Positions 43,601-51,911 of a stretch of DNA of 64,000 nucleotides are shown one piece after another; position 1 is the stretch's first letter, and each line of letters begins with the position of its first letter. The stretch covers positions 90,830 to 154,829 of the forward strand of contig CAJULQ010000003.1 of assembly GCA_910587595.1 (NCBI GenBank). Reading direction: 5' to 3'. Both the position numbers and the translations under genes were made by a program. The notes beneath the pieces are model-generated. The model had not been told where the DNA came from. It did not search any database and saw nothing but the letters and a program-made list of their open reading frames with translations. Origin of the DNA: an uncultured Christensenellaceae bacterium. GTDB taxonomy: Bacteria > Bacillota > Clostridia > Christensenellales > Pumilibacteraceae.

Positions 43601-44262
43601 ACGAGAAAGACGGCGTGCGCAACGTGTATATCAAAAACGACGAGGGCAAAGAGGATCGCTACGTTATCCCCTTTACCGCCAAGCTCAAACCGTCGATCGT
43701 GAAAGGCGCGGTGGTGGCCGCGGGAGATCCCTTAACCGAAGGCCCGATCTACCCGCAAGATATTTTGCGCACCAAAGGGCGTCGCGACGTGCAAGAGTAT
43801 ATCCTCAAAGAAGTACAGTCGGTATATCGCAGCCAAGGCGTGCAGATAAACGACAAGCACATCGAAGTGATCGTGCGGCAAATGCTTAAAAAGGTAAAAG
43901 TGGAGGACAGCGGCGACGCCGACCTTCTCCCCGGCGAACTCATCGATCTGAGCGTGTTCGAAGAGGCCAATGCCAAGGCGCTCGAAAATTACGGACGTCC
44001 CGGCGCGGCCAAATACACGCTTTTGGGCATCACCAAGGCGGCGCTCGCTACCGACAGTTTCCTTTCGGCGGCGTCCTTCCAAGAAACGGCGCGCGTGCTG
44101 ACCGAGGCGGCTATTAAAAACAAGATAGACCCGCTGATCGGTTTGAAAGAAAACGTGATCCTCGGCAAGCTGATCCCCGCCGGTACCGGCATGAAAAAGT
44201 ATAAAAACATCTACCCCGTGGAACTTTCGGGCGGCGAAGAATCGGAAGAAACGGGGGCGTAA
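40687..44262 (+). CDS. rpoC: RNA polymerase beta' subunit
   Basis: A 1191-residue beta' subunit. The N-terminal zinc ribbon is CHCGKYKRVRYKGVICDKCGVEV (about residues 59-81), the catalytic Mg motif is NADFDGDQMAVH (about 447-458), and the trigger-loop region is MRTFHTGGVASADDITRGLPRVEELFEARNPKG. A second zinc-site cluster is CKSKHGVCAKCYG. Length is typical of Firmicutes. Its end is followed by a 13-bp hairpin and then tilS rather than ribosomal genes. Confidence 0.98.
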   Translation: MFELNNFDSMQIAIAGPEKIREWSHGEVTKPETINYRTQKPEKDGLFCERIFGPTKDWECHCGKYKRVRYKGVICDKCGVEVTRSKVRRERMGHIELAAPVTHIWYFRGVPSRIGLLLDMTPKALEQVVYFVHFVVLDPGETDLEYKQILSDAKLAEAREKWGENAFRVGMGAEAVKELLASIDVNAEYEKLKDVVAKSTGPKKVKAIKRLDILDSFVRSGNSPTWMVMDVLPVLPPELRPMVQLDGGRFATSDLNDLYRRVINRNNRLKKLMDLSAPDIIIRNEKRMLQEAVDALIDNGRRGKAISGAGNRELKSLSGLLRGKQGRFRQNLLGKRVDYSGRSVIVVGPELKMYQCGLPKEMALELFKPFVMRELVKQGRTHNIKSAKRIVDRAGSEVWGVLENVIKEHPVLLNRAPTLHRLGIQAFEPVLVEGRAIKLHPLACGAFNADFDGDQMAVHVPLSVEAQVEARFLMLASNNILKLSDGRPVCSPTQDMVIGCYYLTIDKPGAKGEGKIFCDVDEAKMAYANKEIELQSKIWVRIYKEINGKLEHERIETTVGRIIFNEAIPQDLGLCVRDPNDRKSLFALEVNYKVGKSQLQKIVDATFKHKGATETVKVLDNVKALGFKYSTIGSITTSVFDMNIPDEKKAILDKAEENVIKIENLYKMGHMTGREKYERVVGEWSRANDEVTKALQKTLSEFNPINMMAVSGARGSMKQIAQLSGMRGLMTNPQGETLETPVRSSFREGLSALEYFISSHGGRKGLADTALKTADSGYLTRRLVDVAQDVIVREDDCFAGGAPKGIRTTAIMEGDQVIESLEDRLNGRYAAEDVINPFTKQVIVACNEMITEDKAKEIASLEDPKTGKKAITAVNIRTVLTCKSKHGVCAKCYGKDMAGSKVVKIGEAVGIIAAQSIGEPGTQLTMRTFHTGGVASADDITRGLPRVEELFEARNPKGVAVIAEYGGKVRIDEKDGVRNVYIKNDEGKEDRYVIPFTAKLKPSIVKGAVVAAGDPLTEGPIYPQDILRTKGRRDVQEYILKEVQSVYRSQGVQINDKHIEVIVRQMLKKVKVEDSGDADLLPGELIDLSVFEEANAKALENYGRPGAAKYTLLGITKAALATDSFLSAASFQETARVLTEAAIKNKIDPLIGLKENVILGKLIPAGTGMKKYKNIYPVELSGGEESEETGA

Positions 44263-44301
44263 GCGTGCGCTTTTAACCCCGAAGTTGTAAGCGACGCGGG
44301 G

Positions 44302-44334
44302 AAAGGGGGAACACCGCAACCGTGTTCCCCCTTT
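44302..44334 (+). terminator. Stem-loop after rpoC (weak terminator or attenuator)
   Basis: AAAGGGGGAACAC (44302-44314) pairs with GTGTTCCCCCTTT (44322-44334), a 13-bp stem with a 7-nt loop. Only three Ts follow, with no long U-tract, so termination may be partial and allow some read-through to tilS. Confidence 0.7.
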
Positions 44335-44352
44335 GCTATTATGGAGCACTCC

Positions 44353-45696
44353 ATGTTGGAAAACGCAAAACAATTGATCGAACAGTATGCCATGGGCAAA
44401 AGCGTGGCGGCGGCGGTGTCGGGCGGCGAAGACTCCATGGCTTTGTTGCACGTGCTTTTGCCGTACGCGCAACAAAAAAAGCTGTCGCTTTGTGTGGTGC
44501 ACGTGGATCATTGCTTGCGTAAAAATTCGGCGGACGATTGCGCGTTCGTGCAAGATTTTTGCGACAAAAACGGGGTGGCTTTTCGCGGCGTTCGCATAAA
44601 CGTGCCCGCGTTGTGCGCTCGCTCGGGGCGCGGCGCGGAGTGTGAGGCGCATTTTGCGCGGCGCGACGTATTTGCCGCGTTGCAAAGATCGGGCGCGTGC
44701 GACCTTGTGGCCACGGCGCACCATGCCCGCGACAACGCCGAAACGGTGTTGTTGCATTTGTTTCGCGGGTGCGGTTTGGCGGGGCTTTCGGGCATGCGCG
44801 TTTTGTCGGACGACGGCTTGTTTCGCCCTTTTCTCACCACGCCCAAAGAGGAGATAACGGCGTATGTGTCGGCGCACAGCATCCCGTTTGTAACAGACGC
44901 CACCAACGCCGACACCGTTTACGATCGCAACTATATTCGGCATATTGTGTTGCCCGCGGTGCGGTCGCGCTTTCCCGCGGCCGAGCAAGCCATATGCCGC
45001 ACGGCGGCCATTGCGGCCGAGGCGCAAGCGCAAACGGAGGCAACGTTGTGCGACCATGCCATTGGGGAAAAAGACGGGGCGGTCTTGTTGCGGGAAGACT
45101 TTGTGACCGCGCCGTATATTTTTGCGGCGCTGAAACGGTTGGGGCAAAAGGCGGACGTATACCAAACCGCCGTTGCGAGCGTGCAACGATTGGCGGCGGG
45201 CAAGCCGTGCGCGCGCGCGGATATAGGCAACGGGATCGTGGCGGCGCGCGAATACGGCGCGATCGCGTTTTACCGTCCCGCGGCGACCCAAAACGCCCAA
45301 GCGCCTTTCGAAGTGCCGCGCGGCGACGCATTGCGCATACACGTGGGGCGCGGCGCAACGGTGGCGGTGCAATCGCGCCCGCCCGCATATCCCGCCCCCA
45401 AAGGCGTGTTGTATATAGATGCCGACAAAGTGCCCGTTGGCAGTGTGTGGCGCACGCGGCGGGAGGGTGATGTGTTCGCGCCGTTCGGGAGCGGGCGCAA
45501 AAAGCTCAAAGAATATCTCATCGATAAAAAGGTGCCGCGCCGTTTGCGCGACGGTATCGCTTTGCTGTGTTGCGGCAACGAGGTGTTGGCGGCGGCGGGG
45601 CTGGAAATTTCCCGCGCGGTGCAAACGGACGAAGACAGCCGTTGCGTGCTGTGCATACGTGTGCTCAAAGAGGAGAGCGAACCGTGCGACGCATAG
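44353..45696 (+). CDS. tilS: tRNA(Ile)-lysidine synthetase
   Basis: A 447-residue essential tRNA-modifying enzyme that attaches lysine to C34 of tRNA-Ile(CAU). The PP-loop is AAVSGGEDSMAL (about residues 19-30), followed by VVHVDHCLRKNSADDCAFV and ATAHHARDNAETVLLHLFRGCGLAGLSGM (the HxxxDxxET motif). C-terminal substrate domains end in GDVFAPFGSGRKKLKEYLIDKKVPRRLRDGIALL. The gene overlaps the next one by 13 bp. ATG 44353 is preceded by GGAG at good spacing; ATG 44341 would add four residues. Confidence 0.95.
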   Translation: MLENAKQLIEQYAMGKSVAAAVSGGEDSMALLHVLLPYAQQKKLSLCVVHVDHCLRKNSADDCAFVQDFCDKNGVAFRGVRINVPALCARSGRGAECEAHFARRDVFAALQRSGACDLVATAHHARDNAETVLLHLFRGCGLAGLSGMRVLSDDGLFRPFLTTPKEEITAYVSAHSIPFVTDATNADTVYDRNYIRHIVLPAVRSRFPAAEQAICRTAAIAAEAQAQTEATLCDHAIGEKDGAVLLREDFVTAPYIFAALKRLGQKADVYQTAVASVQRLAAGKPCARADIGNGIVAAREYGAIAFYRPAATQNAQAPFEVPRGDALRIHVGRGATVAVQSRPPAYPAPKGVLYIDADKVPVGSVWRTRREGDVFAPFGSGRKKLKEYLIDKKVPRRLRDGIALLCCGNEVLAAAGLEISRAVQTDEDSRCVLCIRVLKEESEPCDA

Positions 45697-46334
45697 ACGA
45701 TCTGCAAACGCACGGCTTGCGATTCGTGCAAGACACCGAGCTGTTCCCGTTCGGCACCGATTCGGTGGAGCTGGCCAATTTTGCCGCGCCGCCGTCCAAA
45801 ACGCGGGTGTGCGATTTGGGCGCGGGCACGGGCATTTTGTCTGTTTTGTTGGCGGGCAAGTTCGGTTGCACCGTAACGGCGGTGGAACTGCAAGAGGCGT
45901 GTTGCGCTTTACTGCGCGAGAACGCCGCCCTAAACGGACTGCCTATCACGGTGGTGCACGGGCGCATGCAAACCTTTTCGGGGCAGTTCGACGCGGTGGT
46001 GTGCAATCCGCCGTACGCCAAAGCGGGCAGCGGCGCCATGCGCGGCACGTTGCCCGAACGGTTGGCGTGTTTCGAATTGGAAGTAACGTTCGACGAGGTA
46101 GCGGCCGCGGCGGCGCGTCTATTGTCCACGGGCGGCAAGTTTTACACGGTGTTCCCCGTCACGCGATTGGCCGAGGCGATGGCCACGCTCAAAGCGCACC
46201 GCTTAGAACCGAAACGGTTGCAGATACTGCGCCCCGCGCCCAACAAGCCGCCGCACATATTTTTATCGGAATGCCGCAAAGACGGCAACGAGGGCCTGAC
46301 GGTATTGCCCGAAAAAACAGTAGGAGAATACTGA
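45684..46334 (+). CDS. TrmN6-like tRNA1(Val) adenine-N6 methyltransferase
   Basis: A 216-residue SAM-dependent methyltransferase. Motif I is VCDLGAGTGILSVLLAGKF (about residues 42-60), and the catalytic NPPY motif is AVVCNPPYAKAGSG (about 106-119), as in N6-adenine methyltransferases. Starting at GTG 45684 it has the TrmN6-like beginning IDDLQTHGLRFVQDTELFPFGTDSVELANFA. It overlaps tilS by 13 bp, and rsmI follows 5 bp later, making an RNA-modification operon tilS-trmN6-rsmI. Confidence 0.88.
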   Translation: MRRIDDLQTHGLRFVQDTELFPFGTDSVELANFAAPPSKTRVCDLGAGTGILSVLLAGKFGCTVTAVELQEACCALLRENAALNGLPITVVHGRMQTFSGQFDAVVCNPPYAKAGSGAMRGTLPERLACFELEVTFDEVAAAAARLLSTGGKFYTVFPVTRLAEAMATLKAHRLEPKRLQILRPAPNKPPHIFLSECRKDGNEGLTVLPEKTVGEY

Positions 46335-46338
46335 GCGA

Positions 46339-47139
46339 ATGTTGTATTTGGTGTGTACGCCCATAGGCAATTTGCAAGACGTTACGCTACGCGCGTTGGA
46401 GGTGCTCAAAAGCGTGTCGCTCATTTTGGCCGAGGACACGCGGCATTCGGCCATACTGTGCGCCCAATACGGGATCACCGCGCCCATGGCGTCCTATCAG
46501 AAATTCAACGAAAAGAGCAAGTGCAACGAAATAGCCGAGCGGTTGCGCGCGGGCGAAGACATTGCGCTCATCACCGACGCGGGCACGCCGTGCATTTCCG
46601 ATCCGGGCGGCGTTTTGGTGCAACGGCTGATCGACGAGGGGTTGCCTTACACGTTGGTGGGGAGCGCTTGCGCGTTTGTATCGGCGGCGGTATTGAGCGG
46701 TTTTTCGCTGGGCGCGTTGGCATTTGGCGGCTTTTTGCCCGAAAAAAACGCCGCGCGCGAAAAGCATTTGGCGCAATTTGCCTCTTTCGGCGGTTGTTTG
46801 ACCTTTTACGTTTCGCCGCATGCGTGGGAGCGCGACCTTGCTTGTTTTGCCGCCGCGTTCGGCGGGCGCCGCGCCGTTTTGGTGCGCGAGATCAGCAAAA
46901 AGTTCGAAGAGTGCGTGCGGTTTAGGTTGGGCGAAACGCCCGATTTTACGCAAAAGGGCGAATACGTTTTGGTGATAGAGGGGCAAGCGCCCGAAAACAA
47001 GCGCAACGCGCTGTCGGTGCGCGAACACGTGCAAAGCTATCTCGACGAGGGCGTGCCCAAAAAGGAGGCTGTAAAGCGTACGGCCGCCGACCGCGGCGTG
47101 GCCAAAAGCGATATTTACCGACAAACGGTGGACATGTGA
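46339..47139 (+). CDS. rsmI: 16S rRNA (cytidine-1402-2'-O)-methyltransferase
   Basis: A 266-residue tetrapyrrole-methylase-fold enzyme acting on C1402 of 16S rRNA. It begins MLYLVCTPIGNLQDVTLRALEVLKSV, with LAEDTRHSAILC and the SAM-binding loop DAGTPCISDPGGVLV (about residues 79-93). The C-terminal regulatory domain follows. The usual central PGPSA is relaxed to GSACAFVSA here. It belongs to the tilS operon. Confidence 0.96.
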   Translation: MLYLVCTPIGNLQDVTLRALEVLKSVSLILAEDTRHSAILCAQYGITAPMASYQKFNEKSKCNEIAERLRAGEDIALITDAGTPCISDPGGVLVQRLIDEGLPYTLVGSACAFVSAAVLSGFSLGALAFGGFLPEKNAAREKHLAQFASFGGCLTFYVSPHAWERDLACFAAAFGGRRAVLVREISKKFEECVRFRLGETPDFTQKGEYVLVIEGQAPENKRNALSVREHVQSYLDEGVPKKEAVKRTAADRGVAKSDIYRQTVDM

Positions 47140-47199
47140 ACGGTATACCGCGGCAAAATCGGGCAATACTTCTCTCACAAGGGTGGGAGGAGTTTTTTT

Positions 47200-47841
47200 A
47201 TGGTAACGTATTATATAGGCAATATCCGCGAAAAGCGTTTTTTGTTCCGCAAGTATAAAACGCGGGCGGCGGTGGCCGACAATTGCGATGTATTGGCCCA
47301 TTTCAAGCTGAACGGCAAGGTGTGTTTTGTGCTGGGCGATATTCCCTACGGCGACATGCGCGTGGGGGAATATTTGGCGTATGCCCGCGCGTTAAAGACC
47401 CGTTTGCCGCTCACCGACGCGGCGGCCGCGGCTTTGTTGAAAAGGGCGGGCGTGCGCGTGGGGGTGCACAAGCGCATGCGCGCATTGCCGCGCGAGGTGT
47501 TCCGCGGCGTTTTGTTGGCGGCGGCGGTCGACGACGATACGCAGTCGGCTTGGCTCAACTTAGACGGTGTGCCCTTTTCGTGGAGGGCGCGCGGCCGTGT
47601 GCGGGGCATGGTGCGCCGCATGGCACGGCAATACGGCGAGGTGCACGTGGCCGTTTCCGACTATCGCTTTATCCCGCGCAAAGCGAGCGCCATGGCGGTG
47701 GCGAACAACGCGATGTCGTGCGGGCGGGTAAAGTCGGCCTCGCGCCGTTGCGGGCGGTTGCGGTTTGCCCGTTACAAGCGCAAGGCAAACCTTGTTTTGG
47801 AAGGGTTGAACGGCAAAAAAACGTTGCTGTGCGATAACTGA
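47200..47841 (+). CDS. Hypothetical protein resembling a degenerate ABC-ATPase domain
   Basis: A 213-residue basic protein with no signal or membrane segment. The middle and C-terminal part align by shape with the second half of an ABC ATPase. GDIPYGDMRVGEYLAYARAL sits at the Q-loop/'tv.Eyl' position, KRMRALPREVFRGVLLAAAV sits where LSGGqrqRvllA should be, SAWLNLDGVPFSW sits at Walker B, and VHVAVSDYRFI sits at the H-loop. No Walker A lysine is seen and the catalytic Glu/His are lost, so ATP hydrolysis is unlikely. This is inference from pattern only. It has a strong GGAGGAG Shine-Dalgarno. Confidence 0.6.
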   Translation: MVTYYIGNIREKRFLFRKYKTRAAVADNCDVLAHFKLNGKVCFVLGDIPYGDMRVGEYLAYARALKTRLPLTDAAAAALLKRAGVRVGVHKRMRALPREVFRGVLLAAAVDDDTQSAWLNLDGVPFSWRARGRVRGMVRRMARQYGEVHVAVSDYRFIPRKASAMAVANNAMSCGRVKSASRRCGRLRFARYKRKANLVLEGLNGKKTLLCDN

Positions 47842-47896
47842 TACGGCCGCGTCGCTACGGGTGGCAAGGACGCGCAAAGCGCATACACTGGTAGTG

Positions 47897-48445
47897 ATGG
47901 ATAGTTTGTTGGTGGCAATACTTTTGGCGCTGAGCGTGAGCGCCGACGCGTTGGCTTGCGGGTTCGGCGCGGGCGCGTCGCGTATCAAAGTGCCCGTGCG
48001 TTCGGCCGTAACGGCGGCCGCGGTGTCGGCGGCCTTTGTGGCGGCGGGCATGGCGGCGGGGCACTACAGCGCGCCTTTTATGCCGGACGCGGTGCAAAAG
48101 TACATATCGTTTGCCGTTTTGGCCGCGTTCGGACTGCTCAAGCTGGCCAGCGGCGGCGAGGGCAACTCCGCGTTTGCCGACTGCAACACCGATCGGGTAT
48201 TGTCGGCGGCGGAGGGCGCGGCGCTCGGCGCGGCACTCAGTATAGACGGTTTGGCGGCGGGGTTCGGCTACGCGGCCAACGGTTGGACGCTTGCTTTTTC
48301 GTCGGCGTTCACTTTTTTGTTTACGGCTTTTGCGCTGTTTTTGGGCGCCAAGGGCGGTCGCGGCGTGCGGCGCGGCCGCGCGGGAAACGTGGCGGCGGGT
48401 TTGGTATTGGTGTTGTTGGCGGCGGAAAAACTGCTCGGCGGCTGA
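47897..48445 (+). CDS. MntP/YtaF-type membrane transporter
   Basis: A 182-residue protein with six helices. The signature LSVSADALACGFGAGA (residues ~9-24) is repeated as GAALGAALSIDGLAAGFGYAA in the second half, the internal duplication of the MntP family with paired Asp residues. MntP exports Mn2+; the Firmicute relative YtaF is linked to sporulation. The sequence lies between the two and does not decide. The ATG at 47897 follows 'TACACT' by 7 nt and has no clear Shine-Dalgarno; an in-frame GTG at 47861 would add 12 residues. Confidence 0.8.
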   Translation: MDSLLVAILLALSVSADALACGFGAGASRIKVPVRSAVTAAAVSAAFVAAGMAAGHYSAPFMPDAVQKYISFAVLAAFGLLKLASGGEGNSAFADCNTDRVLSAAEGAALGAALSIDGLAAGFGYAANGWTLAFSSAFTFLFTAFALFLGAKGGRGVRRGRAGNVAAGLVLVLLAAEKLLGG

Positions 48446-48452
48446 AAATTCC

Positions 48453-48481
48453 TTTACAAATGTTTGCCGAGGTGCTACAAT
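48453..48481 (+). promoter_or_regulatory. pta-ackA promoter
   Basis: TTTACA (48453-48458), 17-bp spacer, TACAAT (48476-48481). The ~35-nt leader contains GGGAGAA before the pta ATG. Confidence 0.7.
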
Positions 48482-48516
48482 GAAACGGTAGTAAACAAAA
48501 GGGAGAACGGAATAAA

Positions 48517-49530
48517 ATGTCTGAGATCATGGATTCCATTCGGGCGCGGGCGGCTAAGCTGAACCGCCATATCGTGTTGCCCGAAGGCAACGACGAACGC
48601 ACGATACGGGCGGCGGCGGCTATCGCCGAGCGTAAAATGGCGCGCATCACGGTGCTCGGTAAGCGTGCGGAAATGCAAAAACTGTGCCCCGACGTTAGCC
48701 TAGACGGGTTTCAAATCATCGACCCCGCGACGTCGGACAAGCTGAACGAGTATGCCGATCTGTTATACGAACTGCGTAAAGCCAAGGGCATGACGCGGGA
48801 AGCGGCGCAAGCGACGGCGGTCGATCCGCTGTATTTCGGCACGCTCATGTTAAAGGCGGACGACGCCGACGGCTTGGTGGCGGGCGCGATCAACTCCACG
48901 GGCGCGGTGCTTCGCCCCGCCTTGCAGATCATCAAAACGGCGCCGGGCATCGGCAGTGCGTCCAGCTGCTTTATTATGGCGCTCCCCAAAGAAAACCCCG
49001 CCTATAAACTGTACGGCGAAAACGGCGTGTTGGTGTACGGCGATTGCGGCGTGATCCCCAATCCCACCGAAGAACAGTTGGTGGATATTGCCTATTCCAC
49101 CGCCAAAACGGCGCGCGACGTGTGCGGCTTTGCCGAACAGCGCGTGGCGCTACTCAGCTTTTCCACCAAAGGCAGCGCCAAAGACCCGTTGGTGGACAAG
49201 GTGACGGGCGCGCTCGCAAAGATCAAAGCCAAGTATCCCGACATGAAAGTGGACGGCGAACTGCAAGGCGACGCGGCGCTCGTGCCTCGCGTGGCGGAAA
49301 AGAAAGTGAAAGGGGGCAGCGACGTGGCGGGCAAAGCCAACGTGCTCATTTTCCCCGATCTCAACGCGGGCAACATAGCCTACAAGCTCACCCAATATTT
49401 GGGCGGTGCGGAAGCCATCGGGCCGCTTATCCAAGGATTGGCCAAGCCCGTAAACGATCTTTCGCGCGGTTGCAGTGTGGAAGACATCATCTCGGTGGTG
49501 GCCGTGGTGGTTCTCAATACGCAAAAATAG
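48517..49530 (+). CDS. pta: Phosphate acetyltransferase
   Basis: A 337-residue short-form Pta that converts acetyl-CoA to acetyl-phosphate. Motifs include HIVLPEGNDERTIRAAA near the N-terminus, STGAVLRPALQIIKTAPGIG (about residues 128-147), LLSFSTKGSAKDPLVDKVTGAL, VDGELQGDAALVPRVAEKKV, and NVLIFPDLNAGNIAYKLTQYLGGAEAIGPLIQGL at the end. The N-terminal DRTGG domain of the longer class is absent. It is coupled to ackA 39 bp downstream. Confidence 0.97.
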   Translation: MSEIMDSIRARAAKLNRHIVLPEGNDERTIRAAAAIAERKMARITVLGKRAEMQKLCPDVSLDGFQIIDPATSDKLNEYADLLYELRKAKGMTREAAQATAVDPLYFGTLMLKADDADGLVAGAINSTGAVLRPALQIIKTAPGIGSASSCFIMALPKENPAYKLYGENGVLVYGDCGVIPNPTEEQLVDIAYSTAKTARDVCGFAEQRVALLSFSTKGSAKDPLVDKVTGALAKIKAKYPDMKVDGELQGDAALVPRVAEKKVKGGSDVAGKANVLIFPDLNAGNIAYKLTQYLGGAEAIGPLIQGLAKPVNDLSRGCSVEDIISVVAVVVLNTQK

Positions 49531-49569
49531 CATACCCTTATTAAATAGGGGCAGGGAGGAAACGAAACT

Positions 49570-50772
49570 ATGAAAATTTTGGTTATCAACGCGGGCAGCA
49601 GCTCGCTCAAATATCAGTTGATCGATATGGAAACCGAGCAAGTGGCGGCCAAGGGCGTGTGCGAACGTATCGGTATAGAGGGCAGTATGCTCACGCACAA
49701 AGCGGGCGGCAAAGAAAAGGTGATAAAGTCGCCCATGCCCGATCACAACGAGGCCATACGCTTGGTTTTGGAGGCGCTCGTAGACAAAGACTGCGGCGTG
49801 GTCAAAAGCATGCGCGAGATCGGCGCGGTGGGGCACCGCATGGTGCATTCGGGCGAGGACTTCACGCAGTCGGTGCTTGTTACGGATAAGGTGATGCAAG
49901 TGTGCCGCGCCAACGGCGAATTGGCGCCGTTACATCAACCCGCCAACTTGATAGGCGTAGAGGCTTGCCAAAAGGCAATGCCGGACGTTCCCATGGCGTT
50001 GGTGTTCGACACGGCGTTCCATTCCACCATGCCCCAAAAGGCGTATATGTACGGGTTGCCGTATGAATACTACACCGACTACAAAGTGCGGCGCTACGGG
50101 TTCCACGGCACCAGCCACAAATTCGTTTCGGAAGAGGCGGCCAAACTGCTCGGAAAAGACGCCAAAGACGTTAAGATCGTTACTTGCCATTTGGGCAACG
50201 GGTCGTCGATCAGCGCGGTGGACGGCGGCAAATGCGTGGACACTTCTATGGGCTTTACGCCGCTCGAAGGGGTGCCCATGGGCACGCGTTGCGGCGACGT
50301 GGACCCCTCCGTTGTGGAATACATGATGGGCAAAACGGGCAAGTCGGCGCACGACATTTTGAACGAGTTCAACAAAAAATCGGGTATGTGCGGTTTAAGC
50401 GGCGGGCTTAGCGATTTTCGCGATCTGACCGCGGCGGCCGAAAAGGGAGATGCGCGCGCCGCGTTGGCGCTCGACGTGTTCGGCTACACCGTGAAACGCT
50501 ACGTGGGGGCGTATATCGCCGCCATGAACGGCATAGACGCCTTGGTGTTCACGGCGGGCGTGGGCGAGCACACCCCCGAAGTTCGTTCGCGCGTGGCGGG
50601 CAACATGGAATATTTGGGCATTAAGTTAGACGAAAAGAAAAACTACAGCGGCGAGCGCGGCGTGGTGCGCGATATTTCCGCGCCCGATTCGCGCGTGCGT
50701 ATTTACATTATCCCCACCAACGAGGAGTTGGTGATCGCGCGCGAAACCAAAGCGTTGGTGTGCGGCAAGTAA
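49570..50772 (+). CDS. ackA: Acetate kinase
   Basis: A 400-residue enzyme that makes ATP from acetyl-phosphate and may also accept propionyl-phosphate. It begins MKILVINAGSSSLKYQLI with the phosphate-binding motif, followed by GHRMVHSGEDF, FDTAFHSTMP, RRYGFHGTSHKFV, CHLGNGSSISAV, DTSMGFTPLEGVPMGTRCGDVDP and FTAGVGEHTPEVRSRV. A GGGAGGA Shine-Dalgarno separates it from pta. It lies only about 1.1 kb upstream of the microcompartment locus, whose PduL product could be a second substrate. Confidence 0.98.
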   Translation: MKILVINAGSSSLKYQLIDMETEQVAAKGVCERIGIEGSMLTHKAGGKEKVIKSPMPDHNEAIRLVLEALVDKDCGVVKSMREIGAVGHRMVHSGEDFTQSVLVTDKVMQVCRANGELAPLHQPANLIGVEACQKAMPDVPMALVFDTAFHSTMPQKAYMYGLPYEYYTDYKVRRYGFHGTSHKFVSEEAAKLLGKDAKDVKIVTCHLGNGSSISAVDGGKCVDTSMGFTPLEGVPMGTRCGDVDPSVVEYMMGKTGKSAHDILNEFNKKSGMCGLSGGLSDFRDLTAAAEKGDARAALALDVFGYTVKRYVGAYIAAMNGIDALVFTAGVGEHTPEVRSRVAGNMEYLGIKLDEKKNYSGERGVVRDISAPDSRVRIYIIPTNEELVIARETKALVCGK

Positions 50773-50802
50773 AAAACGCAAAGTATCGATAAAAAAATTC
50801 GC

Positions 50803-51747
50803 ATGCGTAAAAAGCGGATCTCGGCTATATTTATACTCTCGATCTTGGCGATTTTTTTGTCGTTTGCGTTGGTGGCGTTCACCATGTCTTACGGGCAAGC
50901 CAAAGACGTGGCGCGCCTAAAGCGCGACGGCATGCTTGTATCGGCGGAGATCACAAAGTACCGTTACGACAAAGAGGACAGCGTATACACGCTGTATTAC
51001 GAATATACCGACGAGGCGGGCACCGTTTACACGGGGTCTACGGGGCGCAAGTACGGCAGCTACGAGTTGGCCAACGCGCACTACGGGGAACGCATAGACA
51101 TTTACATCGGCGCCGACGGCGAAAGCATACGCGCCGATTTTCCCGACCAAAGAAAGTTTATGCATGCGGCGTGCGTCGTGCTGTGGTGCGTGTTGGGCGC
51201 CGATGCTTGCGCGGCGGTCGGCTTGGGTATTTCGCTGTTTGTTACGCGGCAAAAGGGCGCCATGCCGACGCGCCGACATCTTAAGCGCATTTTGGGCGTT
51301 GTGGGAGTGATCGCGCTGTTTGCTTTGCTGTTTGCCGGCGTGGTCACGCAACGCGCTTGGTTGCTTATTTTGCCCATTGCGCTGGCGGGCGCTCTCGGCT
51401 TGATCGTTTCGATCATCTATGTGGTGGGGATATTCGTTGGGGCGGGCAAGGCCGCTCGTTCGCTCGGTAAGAAAAGATATTCGCATGCGGCCGACGATAA
51501 AACGGATAGCGCGGCGGATACCGAGGATCAAAGCGTTGCGGACGACGTACCGCCGCCCGAAACGCCGCCCGCAAACGAGCCGTTGCCGCTACCCGAAACG
51601 GAAAAAACAAGCGAGTCGTTATCGCCGATCGAAACGGAAAAAATAAGCGAGCCGTTATCGCCGATCGAAAAGGAACAGCCGCCCGTTGCCCGCCCGCCCG
51701 TGAAAAAGCCGCGTTCGGTGATCAATCGGCCGCGCAAACTGCCCTAA
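50803..51747 (+). CDS. DUF3592-like membrane protein with a Pro/Glu-rich repeat tail
   Basis: A 314-residue protein. Helix 1 (ISAIFILSILAIFLSFALVAF) is followed by an extracytoplasmic domain of the DUF3592 type ('AEITKYRYDKEDSVYTLYYEYTDEAGTVYTGSTGRKYGSY.. GERIDIYIG'). Three more helices cluster around residues 120-210. The ~100-residue tail is acidic and proline-rich with the near repeat TEKTSESLSPIE / TEKISEPLSPIE / KEQPPVARPP, ending in a basic cluster. No function is established. No Shine-Dalgarno is visible. Confidence 0.65.
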   Translation: MRKKRISAIFILSILAIFLSFALVAFTMSYGQAKDVARLKRDGMLVSAEITKYRYDKEDSVYTLYYEYTDEAGTVYTGSTGRKYGSYELANAHYGERIDIYIGADGESIRADFPDQRKFMHAACVVLWCVLGADACAAVGLGISLFVTRQKGAMPTRRHLKRILGVVGVIALFALLFAGVVTQRAWLLILPIALAGALGLIVSIIYVVGIFVGAGKAARSLGKKRYSHAADDKTDSAADTEDQSVADDVPPPETPPANEPLPLPETEKTSESLSPIETEKISEPLSPIEKEQPPVARPPVKKPRSVINRPRKLP

Positions 51748-51824
51748 ATACAGACACCGCTACGGAGATCTCCGCGGCGGTCTTTGTTTTTGGCGTTTAA
51801 AAACAACATAAATTCATAAATACA

Positions 51825-51878
51825 TTGTGGTTTTATCTTTGATTTGCGGTTGACATTTGTGGTTTTGTGTGGTATACT
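51825..51878 (+). promoter_or_regulatory. Microcompartment promoter 1 (dehydratase operon)
   Basis: TTGACA (51850-51855), 17-bp spacer, TATACT (51873-51878). The motif TTGTGGTTTT occurs at 51825-51834 and again at 51857-51866 inside the -35/-10 spacer, 32 bp apart (about three helical turns). The first copy extends to TGTGGTTTTAT. The placement suggests a repressor/activator site. The rest of 51748-51911 is AT-rich. Confidence 0.65.
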
Positions 51879-51911
51879 ACAGCCATACATATAGGTGAAA
51901 GGGGTGTGTGT

